57,010 nucleotides of DNA, taken from NCBI RefSeq assembly GCF_002423035.1, contig NZ_DIUM01000090.1:1-57010 (forward strand), in the 5' to 3' direction. The notes beneath the pieces are model-generated. The model was given only the letters and a program-made list of their open reading frames with translations. It did not search any database and was not told the DNA's origin. The DNA comes from Thiocapsa sp. UBA6158. Its GTDB lineage: Bacteria > Pseudomonadota > Gammaproteobacteria > Chromatiales > Chromatiaceae. Shown in pieces: positions 27,667-35,244 of this stretch (positions within the stretch are counted from its first letter, which is position 1; the number at the start of each line of letters is the position of its first letter). Both the position numbers and the translations under genes were made by a program.

Positions 27667-28479
27667 ATGACCGACATCAAGCGCATGAATCCGTTGAAGT
27701 ATCGGAGCATTTTCATCTCCGATGTGCATTTGGGCTTTCGAGGGTGCCAAGCCTCTCTCGTGCTCGATTTTCTGCAATCGACCGAGTGCAAGCAGTTGTA
27801 CCTGGTCGGCGATATCGTCGACATCTGGGCGATGAAGAATGGTGTCTATTGGCCCGAGGCCCATAATCAGGTGGTCCGCGAGGTGCTCGACAAGGCCAAG
27901 CGCGGGACGGAGGTCATCTACACGCCGGGTAATCACGACGAGCTGTTCCGCACGCACCTCGGCGCGGATTTCGGCAACGTGGCGGTGCGCGAAGAGGTGA
28001 TTCACACGACAGCCGACGGTCGCCGCTTTCTCGTGATGCACGGGGATGCGTTCGACGCGGTGGTTCAAAACGGCGAGTGGCTCGCCATGATCGGCTCGCG
28101 CGCCTATGACGGTTTGTTGATGCTCAACGGACTCGTCAGCCGGATTCGCCGCGTGCTCGGCCTCGAGTACTGGTCGTTGGCCGGGTATCTCAAGCACAAG
28201 GTCAAGAATGCCGTGAGCTATATCGGCAATTTCGAGGCGGCGGTGGCGGGCGAGGCGAAGCGCCGGCGCGTCGACGGCATGATCTGCGGGCATATCCACC
28301 ACGCGGAGATGCGCGAGATCGCCGGCGTCGCCTACTGCAACTGCGGCGACTGGGTGGAGAGCTGCACCGCCCTCGTGGAGCATCACGACGGTCGGCTCGA
28401 GCTGCTGCGCTGGACCGACGCCTATCCCCAACCCGCGAGCATCGAGAAGGATCGGTTGGCTTTGGCGGGGGCCGGCTAG
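27667..28479 (+). CDS. PlcP/LpxH-like metallophosphoesterase
   Basis: This is a calcineurin-type phosphoesterase with all metal motifs: SDVHLG, GDIVDIW, GNHDE, MHGD and the final GHIHHAEMR. The 270-residue protein is annotated in many genomes as UDP-2,3-diacylglucosamine diphosphatase. Features such as FRGCQASLVLDFL, WPEAHNQVVREVL, LKHKVKNAVSYIGNFE and YCNCGDWVESCTA are shared with the PlcP group, which hydrolyses phospholipids to diacylglycerol under phosphate limitation. I favour PlcP-like but cannot exclude an LpxH role. The ATG at 27667 is chosen; a GTG lies directly before it. The gene ends 34 bp from the convergent ampD. Confidence 0.8.
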   Translation: MTDIKRMNPLKYRSIFISDVHLGFRGCQASLVLDFLQSTECKQLYLVGDIVDIWAMKNGVYWPEAHNQVVREVLDKAKRGTEVIYTPGNHDELFRTHLGADFGNVAVREEVIHTTADGRRFLVMHGDAFDAVVQNGEWLAMIGSRAYDGLLMLNGLVSRIRRVLGLEYWSLAGYLKHKVKNAVSYIGNFEAAVAGEAKRRRVDGMICGHIHHAEMREIAGVAYCNCGDWVESCTALVEHHDGRLELLRWTDAYPQPASIEKDRLALAGAG

Positions 28480-28513
28480 CGGAGCGGTCCGGCGGTGCGT
28501 CCGGCGCTACCGA

Positions 28514-29197
28514 TCAGCCTGCTGCGCGAATCGATCGCCGATAGCGCTCCCAATCGAACGCAGGCCCCGGGTCCGTCTTGCGGCCCGGGGCGATTTCGGC
28601 GTGTCCCGCGATCCGCTCCTCGGTGATTCCGGGATAGCGATGCAGGATTTTCCGTGTGCACTCGGCAAGGCGCGCGTACTGCGCATCCGTAAACGGGATA
28701 GCGTCCGTCCCCTCCAGCTCGATCCCGATCGAAAAATCGTTGCAGCGCTCTCGTCCGGCGAACTGCGAGACGCCTGCGTGCCAGGCGCGTTGCTCGAAAG
28801 GGACATACTGCAGGAGTCGGCCGTTGCGCCGGATCAAGAGATGTGCCGAGACGCGCAGACCGGCAATCTCGCTGAAGTAGGGGTGCGCGGCGTGATCGAG
28901 ACGATCGAGAAAGAGATCGTCGATCCAGTCGCCCGAAAAGTCGCCCGGCGGTAAGCTGATGTTGTGGATCACCAGGAGATCGATGTCCGTACCCGGCGGG
29001 CGGGCGTCCCGGCTCGGCGATGGCCGACGCTCCGCGCCTGCAAGCCAGCCCTCCTCGTCGATATCCGCGCAGACACCGGCTTGGTCGTCGCCGAGCGCAT
29101 GCGCGTGCACAGCTGCATCGCTCCGGGCGGGCGAGTATGGCGCTGTCGGTGATTCGACCCCGAGGGGGGCGACGGCGGCATCGGCTTCGGGATTCAT
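28514..29197 (-). CDS. ampD: 1,6-anhydro-N-acetylmuramyl-L-alanine amidase
   Basis: AmpD cleaves the peptide from anhydro-muropeptides in cytoplasmic murein recycling. The catalytic part matches E. coli AmpD from EEGWLAGAERRPSPSRD onward. The zinc ligands are the His of LLVIHNISLPPG, a second His, and the Asp in GHAEIAPGRKTDPGPAFDW. About 45 extra residues stand at the N-terminus (227 in all against 183 in E. coli). A GTG inside this extension could be the real start, but the ATG at 29197 overlaps the stop of a small upstream ORF. It is divergent from nadC, the same neighbourhood as in Pseudomonas. Confidence 0.92.
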   Translation of the reverse strand: MNPEADAAVAPLGVESPTAPYSPARSDAAVHAHALGDDQAGVCADIDEEGWLAGAERRPSPSRDARPPGTDIDLLVIHNISLPPGDFSGDWIDDLFLDRLDHAAHPYFSEIAGLRVSAHLLIRRNGRLLQYVPFEQRAWHAGVSQFAGRERCNDFSIGIELEGTDAIPFTDAQYARLAECTRKILHRYPGITEERIAGHAEIAPGRKTDPGPAFDWERYRRSIRAAG

Positions 29198-29388
29198 GAG
29201 GTGCCACGCGCCGGGGTAGGGAGGATGAGCCGGCCCCGGGTCCGCCGATCCAAGGTGACACGGTTACCCGCATTGCTTACCATCGTCGCAAGATATTCCA
29301 TCGCTTCCTCGAGGTTTGCCGGCCGCCCCGTGCCTCGCGCCATGATGGTGACATGGCCGGCAATCGGCGTCGAGATTCGCGTGATCAA
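29194..29388 (-). CDS. possible small ORF coupled to ampD
   Basis: A 64-codon frame starts with TTG at 29388, has GGGAG a few bases upstream, and ends by overlapping the ampD ATG (ATGA). The product would be small and basic, with a possible helix ANLEEAMEYLATMVSNAG in the middle. I do not recognise it. The frame also runs on antisense through nadC, so the evidence is only the ribosome site and the overlap. It could be spurious. Confidence 0.3.
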   Translation of the reverse strand: MITRISTPIAGHVTIMARGTGRPANLEEAMEYLATMVSNAGNRVTLDRRTRGRLILPTPARGTS

Positions 29389-29466
29389 GCACTCCCACTC
29401 GGCCCCGGCTCGGGTGCCGATTCCGGTTGCGTGCGATGTTGACGAGTCTACAAAAGGCCCCTTCCG

Positions 29467-30357
29467 ATGGCTGAATTGAACCAAAAGATGAATCCCTCGC
29501 GCGGGACGGCTCTTCCGGCCCGGCTTCCGGACCCGCACCTCATCGAGGCCCAGGTCCGAGCCGCACTCGAGGAGGATGTCGGTACCGGCGATCTCACCGC
29601 CGCCTTGGTCCCGCGCGATCAACGCTCTCGGGCCGAGCTGATCACGCGCGAGCCCGCGGTCCTCTGCGGATGCGCCTGGTTCGAGACGGTGTTTCGCGTG
29701 CTCGATCCCGGGATCTCCGTCCGTTGGGAGGTCGCCGACGGCGCCCCCGTCCGCCCCGGGCAGCGTCTGGCGTTGATCGAGGGGCCGTCGGCCGCTCTGC
29801 TGACCGGCGAGCGCACGGCCATGAATTACCTTCAGACCCTCTCCGGGACAGCGACACGCGCGGCTGAGTTTGCCGCCGCGGTCGCCGGTCTCCCCGTTGC
29901 GGTGTTGGATACCCGCAAGACCCTGCCCGGTCTGCGCGTCCAGCAGAAATATGCAGTTCTCTGCGGGGGCTGCCATAACCACCGTATGGGTCTGTTCGAC
30001 GCGATCCTGATCAAGGAGAACCACATCCTCGCCGCGGGCTCGATCCCGGCCGCGCTCGCCGCTGCGGCCGCGGCAGCCGGTGTCGGCGTGGAGATTCAGA
30101 TCGAAGTCGAGAGTCTCGACGAGCTGCAGACGGCCTTGGACGGCGGGGCGGAATCGATCCTGCTCGATAACTTCGCGCTCGGTGATTTGCGTCTGGCGGT
30201 CGCCATGAGCGCGGGGCGCGCCCGACTCGAGGCATCGGGCGGGGTGACGCTCGCCACCATTCGGGCCATCGCGGAAACCGGTGTCGACCGCATCTCGGTC
30301 GGCGCGCTGACGAAGGACGTGACCGCAGTCGATCTCTCGATGCGGTTCGTGGATTAA
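29467..30357 (+). CDS. nadC: quinolinate phosphoribosyltransferase (decarboxylating)
   Basis: NadC converts quinolinate and PRPP to nicotinate mononucleotide in de novo NAD synthesis. The 296-residue protein shows LLTGERTAMNYLQTLSGTAT, LDTRKTLPGLR, GGCHNHRMGLFDAILIKENH and the closing ASGGVTLATIRAIAETGVDRISVGALT, all family landmarks. A leader of about 20 residues precedes the homology; an internal ATG at residue 8 is a possible start. Its TAA stop (30355-30357) is formed by the left end of an 86-bp inverted-end element shared with the convergent cbpM gene. Confidence 0.96.
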   Translation: MAELNQKMNPSRGTALPARLPDPHLIEAQVRAALEEDVGTGDLTAALVPRDQRSRAELITREPAVLCGCAWFETVFRVLDPGISVRWEVADGAPVRPGQRLALIEGPSAALLTGERTAMNYLQTLSGTATRAAEFAAAVAGLPVAVLDTRKTLPGLRVQQKYAVLCGGCHNHRMGLFDAILIKENHILAAGSIPAALAAAAAAAGVGVEIQIEVESLDELQTALDGGAESILLDNFALGDLRLAVAMSAGRARLEASGGVTLATIRAIAETGVDRISVGALTKDVTAVDLSMRFVD

Positions 30358-30439
30358 ACCGCGTCCGGAGCGAGCTGCTCACTCTCGAGTGAGCTCGACG
30401 TTTGGTGCATCCACGGCCCCTGGCGGGGGCGCGGTTTAA
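30354..30439. repeat. 86-bp inverted-end element, copy 5 (supplies both stop codons)
   Basis: TTAAACCGCG (30354-30363) and CGCGGTTTAA (30430-30439) are perfect inverted ends of an 86-bp element. The TAA of the left end is the nadC stop, and the TAA read on the minus strand from the right end (30438-30436) is the cbpM stop. The interior contains a dyad around CTCACTCTCGAGTGAG. Confidence 0.75.
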
Positions 30440-30780
30440 CCGAGTTCGCGCGTGCGCCTTTGGCCGAGCTGGTGCTCGAGTGCGCGCAGTCGTTCGCGCA
30501 GCTGCTCCAGCTCGTCGAGCAGATCGAGCGCGAGTGCGGTGCCGGCGAGGTTGAGGTCGAGGTCGCGCTGCAGGCGCACGGCACGACGTGCTCGACGCAC
30601 CTCGAAGCCGTCGAACCGCCAATCGTCGGGGGCTTGGCCCTTCGGGCGCAGGAGCCCTTCGGTCACCATCAGCCTCACTACGCGGCCGCTGGAGCCGCAC
30701 AGCTGGGTCAGCTCGGCGAGGGTGACCGTCAGCCCCTCGTCGAGCACGATCCCTTCAATGCGTGTCTCGGTCTGCGTCAT
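30436..30780 (-). CDS. cbpM: chaperone modulator CbpM
   Basis: CbpM is a small MerR-like helical protein that binds and inhibits the J-domain protein CbpA. The 114-residue product has the expected N-terminal segment (TVTLAELTQLCGSSGRVVRLMV, EGLLRPKG), the YEVRRARRAVRLQRDL-like middle (here FEVRRARRAVRLQRDLDLNL), and a C-terminal coiled coil (DELEQLRERLRALEHQL). It lies three bases downstream of cbpA, the normal cbpA-cbpM order. Its stop codon is inside the right end of an 86-bp element. Confidence 0.92.
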   Translation of the reverse strand: MTQTETRIEGIVLDEGLTVTLAELTQLCGSSGRVVRLMVTEGLLRPKGQAPDDWRFDGFEVRRARRAVRLQRDLDLNLAGTALALDLLDELEQLRERLRALEHQLGQRRTRELG

Positions 30781-30783
30781 GCG

Positions 30784-31710
30784 TCAGACTCCCATCTCGG
30801 CCCTTGGGTTGAAGTGTAGACGCTCGGCCATGTCGCGGTAGGCTGCCTTGGCGGCATCCGTGGTTGCCGGCGGGGTGACGATCTCGAGCATGACCAGCTC
30901 GTCGCCGGCCGGCTCGCCGGGCAGCCCCCGACCCTTCAAGCGCAGGCGTTGCCCGGACTGAGATCCCGGCGGGACCTTAAGGTTCACTGTCCCGCCGAGT
31001 GTCGGGACCGAGACGGATGCGCCGAGTGCGGCCTCCCAGGGTGCAATGGGCAGCCGCAGATGGATGTCCTTGCCGTCCGTGGTGAAGAATCGGTGCGGAT
31101 TGATCTCGATCTCCAGATAGAGATCGCCGGCATGACCGCCGTTGATCCCCGGCCCGCCCTGGCCGGCCAAGCGGATCTGGCGACCCTGGGTGACGCCGGG
31201 CGGGATGCGCACGTTCAGGGTGCGGGTGCGCGAGCTGACGCGCCCGTCCGGCCCGATCTCGGGGATGTCGAGGCGCACCTGCCGCGTCGCGCCGCGATAG
31301 GCGTCCTCCAGCTCGATTGCGATGCGCGCGGTTTGATCCTGACCGCGACGACGGCGTTGAGTCTGGGCTCCCGGGTGAAACTCGCGCCCGAAGATGCTGG
31401 AGAAAAAGTCGCTGAACTCGGCTGCCTCGTCGGCGCCGAAATGGAAGTCGTGATGGACACCGCCGGGCGGCGGGCGAAAATCCTGGCCGGCGTGCCAGCT
31501 GCTGCCGAGCGCGTCGTAGGCGGCACGCTTCTCCGGGTCGTGCAGGACCTCGTTGGCCTCGTTGATCTCTTTGAATCTGGCCTCGGCGTCGGGCTCCTTG
31601 CTCACGTCCGGGTGGAACTTGCGCGCGAGCTTTCGATAGGCCCGCTTGATCTCGGCTTGGGTGGCGTCGCGTGCCACGCCCAGCGTTTTATAGTAGTCCT
31701 TGTATTCCAT
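30784..31710 (-). CDS. cbpA: curved DNA-binding J-domain co-chaperone CbpA
   Basis: CbpA is a DnaJ paralogue that stimulates DnaK and binds curved DNA. The 308-residue protein has an N-terminal J domain with the HPD motif (KFHPDVSKEP, about residue 33), a Gly/Phe-containing linker, and two C-terminal beta domains (TLNVRIPPGVTQGRQIRLAGQG; GTVNLKVPPGSQSGQRLRLKG). It lacks the Cys-rich zinc domain of DnaJ, as expected. It forms an operon with cbpM. Confidence 0.95.
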   Translation of the reverse strand: MEYKDYYKTLGVARDATQAEIKRAYRKLARKFHPDVSKEPDAEARFKEINEANEVLHDPEKRAAYDALGSSWHAGQDFRPPPGGVHHDFHFGADEAAEFSDFFSSIFGREFHPGAQTQRRRRGQDQTARIAIELEDAYRGATRQVRLDIPEIGPDGRVSSRTRTLNVRIPPGVTQGRQIRLAGQGGPGINGGHAGDLYLEIEINPHRFFTTDGKDIHLRLPIAPWEAALGASVSVPTLGGTVNLKVPPGSQSGQRLRLKGRGLPGEPAGDELVMLEIVTPPATTDAAKAAYRDMAERLHFNPRAEMGV

Positions 31711-31817
31711 CGCAGCGCCTCGAAGGTTTGGCCGACACGGACTCGTGAACCTCGTGTTGTGGGGGGAGGTATGGGCTGGCGACGGTCATTGCACGGGTCG
31801 CGGTCAAGTGAAGGGAC

Positions 31818-33440
31818 TTAGTCGGGGCACCCAAGGGGCTGCGCGTCGACCGCCGTACCGGCGGGATCCATGGTGCCCGAGGCCATCCCGGCGGCGGGGT
31901 CGCGTGCGATGACTGCCGTGTCGTCTTGCTCTTCGGGTGCGTGCGCCTGAACGGTTCGACCGAGTGCCCAGGCGCGCAGCGCTTGAAGCGGGCCGTGCAT
32001 CACGACGGACAGGGGCTGGGTGTCCGCGATCTCGCGTAGGAGGTCGCCCGTCGTCATGCCGTCCCCGGCGGTCTCGTCGGCATAGAGCGCGGAGACGACG
32101 GCCTGCTCGATGCCGGCACCGGTGAAGCCCTCGCTCGCCTCCGCGAGGCGAGCGAGGTCGAAGCGCTCGGGATCGAGTCCCCGTCTGTTCAGATGGATCG
32201 CAAAGATCTCGCGCCGCACGGGCGCGCCGGGTAGATCCACGAAGAAGAGCTCATCGATCCGCCCTTTACGGATGAGCTCCGGGGGCAGTCGCGAGATGTC
32301 GTTGGCGGTCGCGGCGAGGAAGACGCGGGTGTTGCGCTCGGCCATCCAGGTCAGCAGTGTGCCGAGGACGCGCCGGCCGACCCCGTCGTCCTCCGCGCCG
32401 GTCGCGACGCCTTTTTCGATCTCGTCGATCCAGAGGACGCAGGGCGACATGACATCGGCCGTGGCCAATGCCTTGCGGAGGTTCTTCTCGGTCTCGCCGA
32501 TATATTTGTCGTAGAGCGTACCGAAGTCCAGGCGCAGCAGCGGGACGCGGAAACGTCCGGCAACCGCCTTCGCGGCCAGACTCTTGCCGCCGCCCTGAAC
32601 GCCCAGGAGCAGAACGCCGCGCGGGTGATCGGTTGTGCGGTCCGGATCCAGGAAGGCATCGCGGCGGCGGTCGATCCATGCCTTGAGGTTGCCCAGACCG
32701 GCGACCTCGGCGAAGGAGCGGGTGTCGTACTCGAAGCTGATGGCGCCATCGGGACTGAGCAGGTCGTATTTGGCGCGCTTGACCGTCTCGACGTCCTCCC
32801 GCGTGATGGCGCCGTCGTGACGGATCGCGTTGCGGATCAGGCGGCGTGCGTCGGACTCGGTGACGCCAAGCAGATTGCGGGCGAGTTGGTCCACCGCGTC
32901 GCGCCCGGTCCGGAAGCTGCGCCCGCCGGAGGAATCCTGCCAGCGCTTCGCCTCCTCTCGGATCAGGCCCATGATGCGCTGCCGGTCCGGCAGGCGCAGT
33001 CCGAACCGCACGCTCAGATGGTGCAGCTCGGGCGGGATCTCGAGCGCGTGACTGACCAGGACCAGGGTGCGGGGCAGGTCTGCATAGCCTTGTGCGATCT
33101 CTTTCAGCAGGCGCACGTGCAGCGGATTGTCCAGATAGGGATGGAAGTCGAGCAGCAGATAGATGCCGGGTTGCTGTGTGGAGCGGATATTGCGAAGCGC
33201 CTCGGTCGGGTCGGCCAGGCGACTTTGCGGCTCGGTCTCGAGCTCGATGCGCCGCAGCCCCTCGGTGACCGACCAGCGAAAGGCCGGCTCGGCGAGACGC
33301 AGTGCAAGCCCGGCGAACAGCTCGACGACACGCGGCTCCTCGATCGACTCGATGAGGACGATCGGGGTGTCCGAGCGCAGCAGAATCTCCAGGTCGTGCA
33401 GGTCCGGCATCATCGCGTGCATGGCCTCCTCGGGATCCAT
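31818..33440 (-). CDS. Ycf46-like AAA ATPase
   Basis: The 540-residue cytosolic protein has an N-terminal Ycf46-type region (DLEILLRSDTPIVLIESIEEPRV) and a C-terminal AAA module with Walker A GVQGGGKSLAAK, Walker B VLWIDEIEKG and sensor sequence VFLAATANDISRLPPELIRKGR. Ycf46 homologues are frequent in cyanobacteria and some phototrophic or autotrophic proteobacteria; in Synechocystis the homologue is linked to CO2 responses. The client here is unknown. I start at ATG 33440 (MDPEEAMHAMMPDLHD); the open frame upstream crosses the leuA leader and looks non-coding. Its C-terminal 60 residues are poorly conserved in character and rich in Ala, Asp and Gly. Confidence 0.85.
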   Translation of the reverse strand: MDPEEAMHAMMPDLHDLEILLRSDTPIVLIESIEEPRVVELFAGLALRLAEPAFRWSVTEGLRRIELETEPQSRLADPTEALRNIRSTQQPGIYLLLDFHPYLDNPLHVRLLKEIAQGYADLPRTLVLVSHALEIPPELHHLSVRFGLRLPDRQRIMGLIREEAKRWQDSSGGRSFRTGRDAVDQLARNLLGVTESDARRLIRNAIRHDGAITREDVETVKRAKYDLLSPDGAISFEYDTRSFAEVAGLGNLKAWIDRRRDAFLDPDRTTDHPRGVLLLGVQGGGKSLAAKAVAGRFRVPLLRLDFGTLYDKYIGETEKNLRKALATADVMSPCVLWIDEIEKGVATGAEDDGVGRRVLGTLLTWMAERNTRVFLAATANDISRLPPELIRKGRIDELFFVDLPGAPVRREIFAIHLNRRGLDPERFDLARLAEASEGFTGAGIEQAVVSALYADETAGDGMTTGDLLREIADTQPLSVVMHGPLQALRAWALGRTVQAHAPEEQDDTAVIARDPAAGMASGTMDPAGTAVDAQPLGCPD

Positions 33441-33623
33441 GGGGCGTCGAGTCCTCGGCTGCCGGCCGATCGGGGCTGCAATCCGCGGTCCCGTCACCGC
33501 CGCCGGCAGCTTATACAGGAACCGATGCGGGTCACAAGATCCCGCATCGGCAGACACGGGTTCGATCCGCCTCGGAGTTGCCCCGAGCGCGATCCGGGGG
33601 GCACCGCTCGCGCGCGGATCGCC

Positions 33624-33629
33624 TACAAT
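33624..33629 (+). promoter_or_regulatory. probable -10 box of leuA
   Basis: TACAAT stands 59 bp upstream of the leuA start in an otherwise very GC-rich leader. A -35 hexamer close to consensus is not visible. I see no leader peptide with a Leu codon run, so attenuation of the enteric type is not supported. Confidence 0.4.
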
Positions 33630-33688
33630 AGTCTCCCGAAGACCAGGTCCCTTTCTTATCAGACGGCCGCGCGACTCAGAGACCATCC

Positions 33689-35239
33689 ATGACCGCAAAA
33701 GACCACTTGATCATTTTCGATACGACCCTGCGCGATGGCGAGCAGAGTCCGGGCGCCTCCATGACCCGCGACGAGAAGGTGCGCATCGCGAAGGCCTTGG
33801 AACGGATGCGTGTCGATGTGATCGAGGCGGGTTTCCCCATTGCCAGTCCGGGCGATTTCGATGCCGTCAAGGCCGTGGCCGAGACGGTCAAGGAGAGCCG
33901 GGTCTGCGGTCTGGCCCGAGCGCTCGACAAGGACATCGACCGTGCCGGCGAGGCGCTGGCCGGTGCCAACGCCGGGCGGATCCATACCTTCATCGCCACA
34001 TCTCCCATCCACATGCAGCGCAAGCTCAACATGAGCCCGGATCAGGTGCTCGCGCAAGCGGTGCATGCCGTTCAGCGGGCGCGGCGTTACACCGACGATG
34101 TGGAGTTCTCGCCCGAGGATGCCGGACGCTCCGAGATCGACTTCCTCTGTCGCGTGCTCGAGGCGGTCATCGATGCCGGCGCCGGTACCGTCAATATTCC
34201 GGACACGGTGGGCTACAACATCCCGGATCAGTTTGGTAGCCTCATCCGAACCTTGCGCGAGCGTATCCCGAACGCCGACAAGGCGATCTTCTCGGTGCAT
34301 TGTCACAACGACTTGGGGCTTGCGGTCGCCAACTCGCTCGCCGCCGTGCGCAACGGTGCGCGCCAGGTTGAATGCACCATCAACGGTCTCGGCGAGCGCG
34401 CCGGCAACGCCGCGCTCGAGGAGATCGTGATGACGGTGCGCACCCGTCAGGATCTGTTCGACTGTCAAACCCGCCTCGATACCACACAGATCATGAACTG
34501 CTCGCGTTTGGTCTCGGGCATCACGGGCTTTGCGGTTCAGCCCAACAAGGCGGTGGTGGGCGCCAACGCCTTTGCGCACGAGTCCGGTATTCATCAGGAC
34601 GGCGTGCTCAAGCACCGCGAGACCTACGAGATCATGCGCGCCGAGGACGTCGGTTGGAACGCCAACCGTATGGTCATGGGCAAGCATTCGGGCCGCAACG
34701 CCTTTCGCACGCGGCTGCAGGAGCTCGGCATCGTCATGGGTTCGGAGGAGGAGCTCAACGCGGCCTTCTCGCGCTTCAAGGATCTGGCCGACAAGAAACA
34801 CGAGATCTTCGACGAAGACCTGCAGGCGCTGGTGACGGATGCGACCCTGGACGCGGCGAACGAACGGGTCAAGCTGGTCTCGCTGCGGGTCTGCTCGGAG
34901 ACGGGCGAGACGCCCTGCGCGAACCTGGTGCTGATGTTCGACGGCGAGGAGCTGGCCGGGACCGCCAGCGGCGGCGGACCCGTGGATGCGACCTTCAAGG
35001 CGATCGAGACGATCGTGGACAGCGGAACGGTTCTGAAGCTTTACTCGGTCAACGCCATCACCAGCGGCACCGACGCACAGGGCGAGGTGACGGTTCGACT
35101 CGAGCGCGGCGGGCGCATCGTCAACGGGCAGGGCGCGGACACCGATATCGTGATCGCCTCTGCCAAGGCTTATATCAACGCCTGCAACAAGATCCTCCAG
35201 CCGGCCCATCGCGCCCATCCGCAGACCGGCGACGTCTGA
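33689..35239 (+). CDS. leuA: 2-isopropylmalate synthase
   Basis: LeuA condenses acetyl-CoA with 2-oxoisovalerate, the committed step of leucine synthesis. The 516-residue protein has the opening IIFDTTLRDGEQSPGASM, the metal-binding VHCHNDLG and the C-terminal regulatory domain (about residues 390-510) that binds leucine in this family. Length and start fit the family. It is followed five bases later by the uracil-DNA glycosylase gene on the same strand. leuBCD are not nearby. Confidence 0.96.
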   Translation: MTAKDHLIIFDTTLRDGEQSPGASMTRDEKVRIAKALERMRVDVIEAGFPIASPGDFDAVKAVAETVKESRVCGLARALDKDIDRAGEALAGANAGRIHTFIATSPIHMQRKLNMSPDQVLAQAVHAVQRARRYTDDVEFSPEDAGRSEIDFLCRVLEAVIDAGAGTVNIPDTVGYNIPDQFGSLIRTLRERIPNADKAIFSVHCHNDLGLAVANSLAAVRNGARQVECTINGLGERAGNAALEEIVMTVRTRQDLFDCQTRLDTTQIMNCSRLVSGITGFAVQPNKAVVGANAFAHESGIHQDGVLKHRETYEIMRAEDVGWNANRMVMGKHSGRNAFRTRLQELGIVMGSEEELNAAFSRFKDLADKKHEIFDEDLQALVTDATLDAANERVKLVSLRVCSETGETPCANLVLMFDGEELAGTASGGGPVDATFKAIETIVDSGTVLKLYSVNAITSGTDAQGEVTVRLERGGRIVNGQGADTDIVIASAKAYINACNKILQPAHRAHPQTGDV

Positions 35240-35244
35240 GCCCC

